Below are positions 33,495 through 43,943 of a stretch of DNA of 64,000 nucleotides, in pieces. The position numbers and the translations under genes were made by a program. This DNA comes from Triatoma infestans (lineage: Eukaryota; Arthropoda; Insecta; Hemiptera; Reduviidae), in NCBI GenBank assembly GCA_011037195.1, contig JAAEAF010001077.1, forward strand, positions 173,161 through 237,160. The letters are read 5' to 3'. Below the pieces are notes generated by a model, which had not been told where the DNA came from, did not search any database, and worked only from the letters and a program-made list of their open reading frames with translations. Numbering within the stretch: the first letter of the stretch is position 1; every line of letters starts with the position of its first letter.

Positions 33495-33907
33495 ACAAGT
33501 ATTGTTAGAATTCCAAATTTGGAAGAAAATCGGTTAACCGGAAGTACGACTTTATAGGATAGACTTTTGAGCTTTTTTGTTTTTGGAATTGTTCTGAAAA
33601 AGGCGGCAAAGATTTTGTCTAATGTTGTAAGCTAAATACATTTTTTCCTAAAGCATAAATATGGCATATGGAAGCATAAGTTCATTTTCTTTTTAGGGTG
33701 TTATGAAAATCTGTGCCATTACATTCCAAATTTTTTTTTTAGTTTGTGTAATGTTTTGGTGCATCCTTCTGGATTGCCGTATAAGGCTACTCTATTTCCC
33801 ACTATAGTTACATATCCCACCACCACCACCATTACGTTGGGGCAACTGAGTACAAAATGTCCAAGTTTAATGAAAATTTGTCCATTTTATAATTACTACA
33901 ACTGCAG

Positions 33908-33971
33908 TAAGAGAAAGTGGGGGTGATTAAGAGAAAGTGAGGAGTGATTAAGAGAAAGTGGGGGAAGTGAT
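33908..33971 (+). repeat. Three tandem ~21-bp units of the family A end motif
   Basis: TAAGAGAAAGTGGGGGTGAT, TAAGAGAAAGTGAGGAGTGA and TAAGAGAAAGTGGGGGAAGT follow directly, in place of the usual single GTAAGAGAAAGTCGTGTGAG end. Confidence 0.9.
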
Positions 33972-34540
33972 TGGTTCACAGGTTTCTTTTTATTTTTTTA
34001 TAAAGAATTTAACTGACCAAGCAGTTCTCCTAGTATACAAACACGGTGATGTGGGAGTAGACAGGTGTCTGAAGAAGTAGCGATCTAATTGTTTATATAA
34101 ATGTGTGTAGGTTAGTGGGCCGTGTACAAACTAGCCTCCAAATAATCCTAACAAAACTATAACCTAGTATAACATTATTACCTTCCTAGTTTTATTTATA
34201 TTTTTCTCAATTACTAACTATAACTTTAGAATATCTATCAACAACAATGAAATTTATTTTCAAAATTAGATTATACCCGACTTTTATTGCTTTTCTTGTA
34301 ATTACCTTTGTAATTTTATTATTTTTCACAAGTTACTTCACTTCATTCACTTCCTGGTTGCTGGACAAAATTTTGGAAACTCCTCATAGACAGTAATTAT
34401 CCTTAAGTAGAGGAATTTACCGACAAACTATTTATGCAGCTTAAGCAACATTTTTTTCTTATATTGAGTTACTTTTAATAATTAAGTAGTACAAAATAAA
34501 TTAAATTTGGACTTTTTACCTTTTTACTTTGTGTTTATTG
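33972..34540. other. AT-rich spacer
   Basis: No gene or repeat block recognised. Confidence 0.55.
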
Positions 34541-34748
34541 ATGTAAGAGGAAGTATTGCATTCGTATCAGATTTTTGAAACTTGAGTTTTCATGAAGAAT
34601 ACATATTGCTTTTGCAAGCCCTTGAATATGAAAAGTGGGTTTTAGAAAATGGACTCTACGTGAGTGATATGTAATTTTTGGGAACAACGTGGCTCAAAAA
34701 CGAAATCAGCAAGCTTACACTTCATATTCCGTTTGGGTATCATCTGGG
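34541..34748 (+). repeat. Family A left part, interrupted by a LINE
   Basis: GTAAGAGGAAGTATTGCATT (34543-34562), CTCAAAAACGAAATCAGCAA and ATTCCGTTTGGGTATCATCT. It resumes at about 35436 with ATTCTAACGATTTTCTTTAA. Confidence 0.8.
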
Positions 34749-35425
34749 ATTGGGTACAAAACAACAGAGTCATTATGTTCTCAGACAGCCAGACTGCTCT
34801 ATGAGCTATCAGTTCGTGCCAGGTCAATTCAAGGACCTAGACAAAATAAACTTTTTATAGTCTGGGTACCCGGGCATTCAGGGTATAAGGAAAACGAACG
34901 CCTTGCCCGGGACGGCTCCGTAGGAACCCTTAATGGATCTGAACTTTCTATGTTTATGGCAAGAACCCTCATGAATGCAGACATCAAAGCGTGATGGGTG
35001 AAAACCCCACACCAGAGGCAGACGAAAAAGATTATTAATTTTATGTTTAAGACTATTAAGGTTACGACAGAACTACACCAACAAAACCGTGCGGTCACAC
35101 GGATGATTGTAGGCCTTCTGACTGGCCACTTAAAAAGCCTTAATGTATGGATCTGACAACGGATATGAAGATTTTGTCAAGAAGAAGAGGATGAAATAGC
35201 ATTGCACTTATTGTATCAGGGTGAGGGGTTTGTGTGGCTGAGATCTCCTCTTTGGGGTGGGAAACTGACGCCTTCAAGCTTCATCCAGGAATCTCCTTTC
35301 AGACTCCATAGCCTATTTAAACAGACAGGACTGGAGAGGGAACTCTAATTTATGGATGACACAACAGACCCATAGAGGTCGCCGTGGTGTAGACTGAATA
35401 GTCAATCATCATCTGGACCATCTAA
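34749..35425 (+). pseudogene. LINE fragment: RNase H domain and C-terminus
   Basis: The first frame contains an SQTARLLYELSVRARSIQG segment, then the RNase H hallmark VWVPGHSGYKENERLARDGS (about 34859-34918). Later frames give TGHLKSLNV and CQEEEDEIALHLLYQ (C...HLL knuckle remnant, about 35174-35218) and end FRLHSLFKQTGLEREL before a stop (about 35348). The 3' tail GACACAACAGACCC...GGTCGCCGTGG is the family signature. Flanked by ATCATCTGGG at 34739-34748 and 35426-35435 (10-bp target duplication) within a family A copy. 5'-truncated and frameshifted. Confidence 0.85.
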
Positions 35426-35435
35426 ATCATCTGGG

Positions 35436-35830
35436 GGACCTGACTGGAAATCCGCCATTTTTCGCAAATAATTCTAACGATTTTCTTTAAACTTCACGCA
35501 CTAACATACACATAAAGGCTTATCAGAAAAACAACATTATATGAAGTATCGTGGGTCCAATATGGCTGTAGCAGGAGATCCATTTAGATGTGCAAGTTAA
35601 ATTTGCAAACTTATCCCCCTCAGAAATTCTAAAAAAAAAATCGATTTGAAAATGCTTATGGCGAACTTTAAAAAGAAAATTGTTGTTGGGTCCGTTTTTC
35701 AAGAAAACCGCGAAAAAATAAGGAAAAAGCTCCATTCAATAACATCGTACTAGTGGTTCAGGATTTTGACAGAAACTCGTGTTGGTAGTGTCAAAAACGG
35801 AATTTCAAATTTGAATTATTGATGTGATGT
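35436..35830. repeat. Family A continuation (+), then an inverted fragment
   Basis: 35436-35520 finishes the interrupted forward copy. 35540-35830 carries inverted blocks (TGTTGGGTCCGTTTTTCAAG, GGTAGTGTCAAAAACGGAAT). Confidence 0.55.
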
Positions 35831-36914
35831 TTAAAATGATGGTATAAACACGGGATACTGACGTCCTTAGCCTAAACCAGTATTAGACAAAACACCATTA
35901 TTTAATCGTAACCAAGGTAACACTTGAGCCATGGTACGTCGAGTATTGTAGCAAATAAATAATCCGCTGGGCTAAAGGAAGATTACAATAAACAAATGTT
36001 ATCATGATAAAATCCACCGATTTTTTTTATTTGTTTTGTTTTTTAATAATGTTGTGTTTAAATAAATTTTGATTATTTAATTCTCATTATTTGTACAAAA
36101 TTCCGTTTGATCATATTTAAACGTAATAGGAATATTACAATCAAATTAACAATGATGACAAATTTATTATGGAGCATTATTAATTGGTCGTTAGATTGCG
36201 CAATGGTCTACATATTGTGAACCATTTAGAAGCTGTTTACAGCTGTTTTAATTTAGATCATAATTAGTCAGGACACATTGTATATTATAAAACTTTTAAT
36301 GTAGAATATCTTTTCTTCTAGAACAGTTGAATAATGTATTAGTTAATCTACTAAAAATTAGTAGATAAAGTTATTCAAAGTGATTTTTCTATTAAGTTTC
36401 TTTGTTTATTTTTCTGTAATATTAATTATTTTCTCCAATGTTTATTATTACAAAAGAAATCTATGTGTTTTTATTTTTGTAGGCATTGAAAAAGAAAATA
36501 TATTTGTCGAAACGTTGGCAAACTTATGTTTAATTTTTTATTTTTAATGACAAACTTCAATATTTCTATTTCGTTTAGTAAAAACGTTTTGTTTACTCGA
36601 ATGATATTTCATCCCAGAGATTATAAAAAAGTGATTCCTAATTTCAAAGACAACTTTTAAGATTGGTATGATATTACTAAACTATATTAATAATATTAAA
36701 GAAAAGTTAAAGGTGTTGAATAAAAGACTTGTATTAACATTGTAGAAATCAATTTAAAATAAATTAAACATCAGAAAACATAATACACATTCTGAAATTA
36801 CTTCCCCCTCGTTACAATGGACAACATTCACTTAGAGGTTATCTTATGTGTTTTTCCACTTTTTATAGTTTTGTATTTATTTATTTATTTATTTTTACTA
36901 TATCTTACTGCCAA
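35831..36914. other. AT-rich spacer
   Basis: No gene. 36484-36525 has a GGCATTGAAAAAG...GTCGAAACGTTGGC phrase, discussed as a finding. Confidence 0.5.
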
Positions 36915-37200
36915 TAAGAGAAAAAAGTTGCGATCGTGTCAAATTGTCGAAATTGAATTTTCACCGATAATACATGTTTTGAGGTGTGTGTGTGTGTGTG
37001 GTATTAACAAAATATCACAAAACTGAAAAATTGCAGACAGTTCAAACTTAGTATTCCGTTGTGGTACTATCACCGCATCTGACAAAAAAGTTTTTGTGGT
37101 CAGAATCCACCCAACCGGAAGTGTGACTTTTACCCAAGTTATTTTTTTTTAGTTTTTCGTGATTTTCTCAAAAATAGCTGCAACAATTTTCATTAAACTG
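36915..37200 (+). repeat. Family A left part
   Basis: AATAAGAGAAAAAAGTTGCG, ATTTTCACCGATAATACATG, (GT)n 36984-37000, CCAACCGGAAGTGTGACTTT (37110-37129), up to CATAAATGTCTATCATTTTT, where the next copy is inserted. Confidence 0.8.
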
Positions 37201-38240
37201 CATATACTAGTTACGCACATAAATGTCTATCATTTTTACTTTCTCTTACTCCTAGTACTTTCTCTTATTCTTAGTAAGAGGAAGTATTGTAATCATGTCA
37301 AATTTACGATATCGAGTTTTCACCGGAAATATCCGTTTTGAGGTCCCCTGAGTCCAAAAAAGTGGTTTTTAGCAAATGGTCTGCGTGTGTGTCTGTATGT
37401 GAACAGCATAGCTCAAAAACGAAAAACCGTAGAAAGTTGAAACTTGATATTACGTTTAGGTATCACCATAGGATCTAACGTTGCGTTATCTGTCAAAATT
37501 CCTTAACCGGAAGTACCACATTACTAGTTGGTTTTTTACATTTTTGCGATTTTCTCAAAAATGGCTCTGACGATTTTCTTTAAAATAGAAACATCAACCA
37601 CACATACAAAGAGCTACAACTTTTATTTGAAATATTTCTCCGGGAAAATTCATTTAAGGGCACTTCTGGGGGAGCGGTGGGGTTAAGTTTTCATCTGAAG
37701 TGCTATTTCAGTTTATTGATAATTCTGTCATCTAAATAATGTTAATTAGAATTAAATAGTTGTTGAAATTCCGAGTTTGAAAAAAATCGGATAACCGAAA
37801 GTGCGTTTGTTTTAACAATTTAGTAAATGATTTTTTCAGATTTTCGCCATTTTCTCAAAAATGGCTCTGACGATTTTCTTGAACTTCGTATATAAATTAA
37901 AAATGCAAAGATCTACATCTTTTATTTAAAATATTTCTCTGGAAAATCCATTTAAGGGCACTTTTAGGAAGGGGTGGGGTTAGAGCTTCCTCTAAAGTGG
38001 TATCATAGTTGATTATACAATTCTATCATCCAAACAAAATAAATAGAAATAAATAGATGGCCAAAATTCCAAGTTTTAAGAAAATTAGTAAGCCGGAAGT
38101 GCGCTTTTACTGAACAGCTTTTTCAGTTTTTGACGAATTTCGTTATATTTGGTACAGAAACTATAACATTTGTTAATTATAATTTTGAGAACAGGAGTAA
38201 GAGAAAGTTGTGTGAGTGTTTCACACAAGATTTTTTATTT
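37201..38240 (+). repeat. Family A repeat, long form with two modules
   Basis: Palindromic start ACTTTCTCTTACTCCTAGTA, then GTAAGAGGAAGTATTGTAAT, CACCGGAAATATCCGTTTTG, GGTCCCCTGAGTCCAAAAAA, TGTGTGTCTGTATGTGAACA and TTAACCGGAAGTACCACATT. Further modules at 37790 and 38090 (AGCCGGAAGTGCGCTTTTAC), and right end GTTGTGTGAGTGTTTCACAC (38207-38226). Collinear over about 1 kb with 43945-45010. Confidence 0.9.
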
Positions 38241-39425
38241 TTGAATCATTTTTCTGGGAAAATAGAATGTTTTTTTGGACTCTAGAGCGTTATATTTTCC
38301 TCTAAAGTACCACCACTTCAGTACAATGTCTGGTATTTTTACCAGCTGAATAATATTAATATACTTTAGAAGCATTTATAGAATTCCAAATCTGAAGAAA
38401 ATCGATTGACCGGAAGTGCGAAATTACAGATGTCTTTTTAGCTTTATGGCATTTTCTTGAAAACGTCCACAATGATTTCTAATAATATGGTAAGCTGTAG
38501 TGCACACATCACTTCTATAACTTTTATTTAATAGATATTTCCGGAAAACATTGATCTTAGTGGCATTTTAGGTTGGGGATATCTGTCTATTAGATTAAAA
38601 TTGAAATTGTTCCTGTAAAATGTGAAGATTTTTTTGTTCTTTCTTTTTATAAAAGTCACTTTGGAAATTCTACAGACAATTCCGTGCTCGAGTTTTTTAG
38701 GGAAAGAATCATTTCTATGAAGAAACGGTTTGTTAGAGAATCAATAAAAAAAAACAGTGTTGCAATGGAACATATGATGAAATATTCTGGCAAACTACAA
38801 TATAAATAACAATTATAACACATAAACACAACAAATTGCTCAATACATTAGAGAGTGAACCGTTTTTATGTTTTTCTAATTAAAAAAAAAAAAAATTCAA
38901 TTTTATTATCTCTCAAAATTAATTATCAATAATTTGTAACAAAATTGTGCAATCTTTTTGTTAATATTTATTATTTAAATAATATATTAATTGATTAATA
39001 ATTACACTATACGTATTTGAATCAAAATGGATTAGATTTACAGCTCAGTTTTAACAATTTTCGAAGTAATTTCTACTTTATCTTATTACTGTTTGAAAAA
39101 AAATATTACAATCGGGTTAAAACTTCCAAATTGAGTTTCCGCCAATTTTCTTTAAACTTTGCCCACTCACACACTGACACACACACACACAGCCTATCAC
39201 TTTTACAGGAAAAATTTTTCCAGGGAAAATTGAATTGTTGCTTACATTCTAGGGGAAATACATTTTTCTTCTTTAAAGTGCTACTTCACAGTTCGGGTTA
39301 AGAAAAACCTCGTATAAGATAAAATATATTACCTAAATGCATTTCAGTTTGAAGAAAAGTCGATTAACAAGTTGTGCAAATATACTGAATCGATTCTGAG
39401 TTGGACGGCATTTTTAATTTCTGTT
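38241..39425 (+). repeat. Family A fragments and AT-rich spacer
   Basis: 38250-38560 carries CTCTAAAGTACCACCACTTC and TTGACCGGAAGTGCGAAATT (38406-38425). 38600-39100 is AT-rich. 39100-39300 has a weak left end plus (CA)n at 39176-39192. Confidence 0.55.
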
Positions 39426-40400
39426 AGAGGAAGTAAGAGGAAGTATTGCGATCGTGTCAAATTTTCGAAATTGAGTTTTCACCGGAAATACCTGTTTTGA
39501 GGCGCCTTGAATACAAGAAAAAAAAATTATAGCCAATGTCAGAGTTAACAAGATATCTCAAAAATAATAAATCGCAGGAAGCTTAAACATTGCATTCCGT
39601 TTGTGTACTATTTGTAACATTCCTAAGTATTTGAAACATTTTCCCGGGAAAACTGTTTTTTTTGGGGGGGGGGAGAATCTGGGGGAAAACTGTAGCGTTA
39701 AGATGTCCTCTAAAGCTTATTAATATAATTTACACGCATTGCTAGAATTCTAAAGAAAATCGGTTAACCGGAAGTGCGATTTTACAGAATAGGTTTTTGA
39801 GGTTTTTTTGGGGGGGGAATTTTTCCTGGAAACGATTATAACGATTTTATTTGTATCATTTATCTGGAAAAATTGTTTTTAGGTGGTTCTGAGCAATCTG
39901 AGACGATAAAATTCAGATGTGTTTTGCCTCGGTTGGTAAGTTGGTACTTGTTTGTTCCCCCACCAACTGTCCATTTATGTTCGGACAAATGAGCAAAATT
40001 TAAAAATTAAAGAAAATTCGCCATTTTATATCTAACTACATTAAGAGAAGTAAGAAAAATCGTGTGAGTGATCGCAACAGTTTTTTCGTACTCAGAGACC
40101 CCGAATTCTGTATTTTTTAAGGGAAGGGAATAGCTAAGTGGTTAGCGTACTGGACTCCCACGCGGAGGACCCCGGTTCGAGTCCAGCTGTGCTGCCCTTT
40201 GATGTTTTCTTTCTAGGAGCCTCTACAGCTCACTGTCTGGTGATGGACAGTGTTGTCTGTAACGGCGCCCGGCAGTACATTGAGAAGGCTCCGGGCGCCA
40301 ATGACCATAGATGTTGACGCACCTTAAATTAAAAAAAAAAGTTCTGTATTTCCGGGGAATATACAATTTTAGGAAATTGCCCAATCGCAATATTTCTTTT
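39426..40400 (+). repeat. Family A repeats, one holding a SINE
   Basis: Left end GAGGAAGTATTGCGATCGTG (39437-39456), GTTTTCACCGGAAATACCTG, GTTAACCGGAAGTGCGATTT (39764-39783), and right end AAAATCGTGTGAGTGATCGC (40056-40075). The following CTCAGAGACCCCGAATTCTG...TTCCGGGGAATATAC is a piece of another copy, split by the SINE. Confidence 0.8.
40116..40341 (+). mobile_element. tRNA-derived SINE, family S1 (best copy)
   Basis: Box A TAGCTAAGTGGTTAGCG (40131-40147) and box B GGTTCGAGTCC (40174-40184), body GAGCCTCTACAGCTCACTGT, GGACAGTGTTGTCTGTAACG and GAAGGCTCCGGGCGCCAATG, A-tail. A perfect 10-bp target duplication TTCTGTATTT is at 40106-40115 and 40342-40351. Transcription by RNA polymerase III from the internal boxes is expected for this class. 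Confidence 0.94.
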
Positions 40401-40805
40401 TAACAGAAAATGATGACAAATTGTTTAGGAAATAACTGATTTTTAAACAAAACAACAGCTTCATCCAATCACTTCCCAAATAGATTTAACTTCAATAGAA
40501 TTATTTATGCACGACAGCTAATGCAAAAATAATTTATCAAATGAAAGGGAAACAATTTCCTTGAAATTAATAAGATAAAAACTGAAATAAAATTCCGTGT
40601 TTCATAACCAAACAAGGTTAGAAACCTTGAAGGTGTTTAGTTCAGATCGCAATTGTTAGAGGGAGCTCTGCACTGGGCAAAATAGATTTATAATTCTTTG
40701 TTCAATTTGTTTTTTTGCTCTCTCTTATTCCAAATAGAAAAGAGTTTTAATTTGTTTTTTCTCCAAAGTCGTATCCCTTTCATGTCAAATATGAAATGTC
40801 ATGAA
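40401..40805. other. AT-rich spacer
   Basis: Nothing recognised. Confidence 0.5.
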
Positions 40806-41830
40806 AAAAATCTGGTGTGAAATACTCACACAACTTTCTCTTACTGCAGTTTACAGAATTGCGATTGACAAATTTTATAGTTAGTGTACCAAGTTTAATG
40901 AAATTCGTCAGCATTTTTATAGAGAACACCTCAATAATTGAAAAAACGGCTCAGAAAGTACTTCCGGTTAACCAATATTCTTCAAACTCGAAATATTGGC
41001 AACATATTTAATTTTATTTAGATGACACAATTATATAATAAATTGAAATAGCACTTTAGAGGAAAACATAACCCCACCTTCGCCAAAGATCGCCTAAATG
41101 ACTTTACACAGAGAAATGATTAAAATAAAAGTTGTACTCTTTGATCAAATTAATGCATCATTCAATGGTATCTGTAGTTCACATACTAAGTGCAAAGAAA
41201 ATCGTTAAAGCCGTTGTAGAGAAAATAACAGAAAAATGAAAAATACTTTTCAGTAAAGCCATATTTCCGGTCATCCGGTTTCTTCAAACTCGGAATTTCA
41301 ACAATGTATTTAATTCTATTTAATATTATTTAAATGATAGATTTGTGTAATAAACTGAAATAGCACTTTAGAGGAAAAACGAACCCCACCTCTCTCAAAT
41401 GAATTTTTCCAGAGAAATGTTTCAAACATAAATTGTAGGTCTTTGTATTGTAGTTGACATAGAAGGTTTAAAGAAAATCGTTGCAGCCGTTTTCAAGAAA
41501 CTCCCAAAAAAGTGAAAAACCATTCAGTAAAGTACTACTTCCGGTTGAGGAATTTTAATAGATAACTTACTGCCGGATCCCACGGTAATACCTAAACAGA
41601 ATATCAGGTTTGAAGTTTCTGCGATTTTTCATTTTTGAGCTACGCTGTCCACATAATATATACAAACACACACCCAAATTTTTTTTTGAGTAACTGCCAC
41701 GCGCAAATTCATTTCGCTAAAAATATACTTTTCGCCCTCAAGGGACTTCAAAACATGTATTTCCGGTGAAAACTCAATTTCGAAAATCTTTGCTCGATCG
41801 CCATACATTTACAAGCTGTAAGAAATAGCT
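40806..41830 (-). repeat. Family A repeat, long full-length copy
   Basis: Right end AAAATCTGGTGTGAAATACT, ACTTTCTCTTACTGCAG (40807-40849). Inverted modules at 40955-40978, 41263-41282 (CATATTTCCGGTCATCCGGT) and 41527-41550 (CTACTTCCGGTTGAGGAATT). Left end TTTCCGGTGAAAACTCAATT, CGATCGCCATACATTTAC (41760-41814). Three modules, the longest uninterrupted copy. Confidence 0.88.
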
Positions 41831-42600
41831 AACTTATCTAGTTTCTAGTATTAACTATTACGGGGCGTTCGTCACTAATTATTGTATACATTTCATAGTA
41901 GAATTAACTGACGTCATATCTAATCAATTGTTCTTACATATAGGACATTTTTATTACATCATCTCAATTAATAAATGAAACAATAAAATGTTATTGAAGC
42001 TTATTAAGGAAAAAAAAATGATATTAAAAAATGAAATAAAACATGAAATCTTGGGGATTGACTGCGGAAGGAAATGAAGGTGGTGATTATTTGTAAGATC
42101 AGTATTGCATAATGGAATGTTATTCAATAATCATTGTTATATAGTTCTGGCAGCCATCTTTAAACAACTTTGTTTGAAGACTCAATTATTACAGATAGTA
42201 GACTTAAACATATGTTACTTCTACGTTATTAAATTTGTTTATTACTTATTCAGATTAATATTTTATAAATTTATTAATATCCTGTTAATATTATTTTCTA
42301 TTTTTATTTATTTATTTTGCTACTGAAGGTAACCCCTGTACAAAAGTATTGATTGGAAACCAACCCTTGGTTAAGTCGCGCTCTTATCTTCCTTCCCCCT
42401 TGATCTTGGTGATCGCCTCTATACCATATTGACCCCCGTCTGTCAATAATCCGGCATCACATTTGACGAACAACATTCTTCTGACGAAGAGCCATCTAGG
42501 CCAAATTATCAAAACCTCCATTTTTCCCCTAAATATGCTAAAACATTCCCTAGTATCTCTTTTCTCTAAAAACATGCCATCTGTTGGTCTTTTCCCTAAT
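41831..42600. other. AT-rich spacer with an unassigned 200-bp patch
   Basis: 42330-42560 is less AT-rich. The 63-codon minus frame (42384-42575) has no recognised domain. Confidence 0.45.
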
Positions 42601-42975
42601 TATATAGGGCAATAGAACTCTAAATTGTACTGAAGATGGTACTTCAAAGGACCACATAACGTTTCTCTTCCCCAGAATCCACCACGCAAAAAACAGTTTT
42701 TTCCCAAGGAAAATGTTTTAAATAAAAGTGGTGGGAATTTTATGTATGTCGATTGTATACGAATTTTAAAGAAAATTGTTGCAGCCGTTCTCGAGAAAAT
42801 CGCAAAAACTTCTTTGTGCTGTATCCAAACGAAACACCAAGTTTGAGCTTTTGTTGTGCGATTTTTCGTTTGTATAAGCTTTTGCTTATATGAGGGGCCC
42901 TCAGCCCCCCCCCTCTAAAACATGTAATTCCGGTGAAAATTCGAATTTCCAAAATTCGTTTTTTACTGAAAGTAA
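42601..42975 (-). repeat. Family A fragment
   Basis: ATGGTACTTCAAAGGACCAC, TTGTTGCAGCCGTTCTCGAG, CCAAACGAAACACCAAGTTT and AATTCCGGTGAAAATTCGAA, in inverted order. The Rep-like 81-codon frame is repeat-derived. Confidence 0.7.
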
Positions 42976-43365
42976 AAAAAAACAAAAAATAGACGAACTT
43001 TATGTAATATGAAGAAAGATTGAAATATTGCTGATATTATGAGTTGGTTAATAAAATTAATTATGATTGTCTATAACAGGGGAGTAACCGTGTTATAGAA
43101 GTGATCGACCTGTAAAACAATAATAAGGACATCACTCTTACCAAACACAGGTCATTGTTCCCTATAACACACCCTCCCCATCCCCCACCCCCACCCCACT
43201 TGTATCTAAATATTATCACTGTTATATTCATAATTAGTTTTATTTTAAATTAGAAATAGTTTTTGTAATATTTAAAGTTTATTTAGAAAAGAAAATTTAG
43301 TATTAATACTGATCGATACTTTTACGATTAGCGATTTTTTTTACAGTTTATATTTTCCCTTAATG
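42976..43365. other. AT-rich spacer
   Basis: Nothing recognised apart from a C-rich run (43170-43200). Confidence 0.5.
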
Positions 43366-43943
43366 TTGTAAGAGTAAAAGAGTATAGCATTCTTCGAAAT
43401 TAAGTATACACCGGAAGTATAGGTCAGTCTGTCTGTGCGAAAATATCTCAAAAACGAAAAATCACAGAAGTTGAATGCTGGTATTCAGTTCAGATACCAC
43501 CATCGCATCTGGCGCGAAGATTCCCAGTAAAATTCATCAGGCGAAAGTGTGACTTTAATGCATTTTTTTCAGTTTAAATACCCACTCACTTTTAGGTGAA
43601 ACATTTCTTTAGGAAAATTTGGGGAAGGGGGGAGTTTCTGAGCGAAAAGTAGCGTTATACTTTTCTCAACAATACCACTACCGACTACATAATATTAAAT
43701 ATAATTTAAAAGAATTGAAAGAATTAATCGGTCAACCGAAAGTGAAACTTTTCAGAATAGATTTTGGAGTTATTTTGTAATTTACTCGAAAACAAACAGC
43801 TGCACGATTTTTTTTTTTAACTTTTGTGTATGCTCGATGCACAGATAAAAACTAAGTTTCATTTTTATTTGAATCATTAAACAAAAAAAATTAATTTTAG
43901 AAGGATTATTTTGGAAGCAATCTGTGAGTTAGCTTAAATTTAA
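43366..43943 (+). repeat. Family A repeat, 3' end replaced
   Basis: GTAAGAGTAAAAGAGTATAG, ACACCGGAAGTATAGGTCAG, AAAAACGAAAAATCACAG, CAGGCGAAAGTGTGACTTTA and GTCAACCGAAAGTGAAACTT. It runs into CTAGTTACGCACATAAATGT, the same phrase that precedes the 37201 copy. Confidence 0.75.

Larger units (their letters stand above)
32733..33971 (+). repeat. Family A repeat carrying a SINE
   Basis: A degenerate right end of a previous copy (32733-32765) abuts a left end CAGGAAGTATTGTGATTGTG (32777-32796). Then come AAGAAAAGTCGCAAGAAGC, CAGCCGGAAGTGCGTCTTTA (33004-33023), the S2 SINE, TAACCGGAAGTACGACTTTA (33534-33553) and a terminal GCAGTAAGAGAAAGTGG repeated in tandem. Confidence 0.8.
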
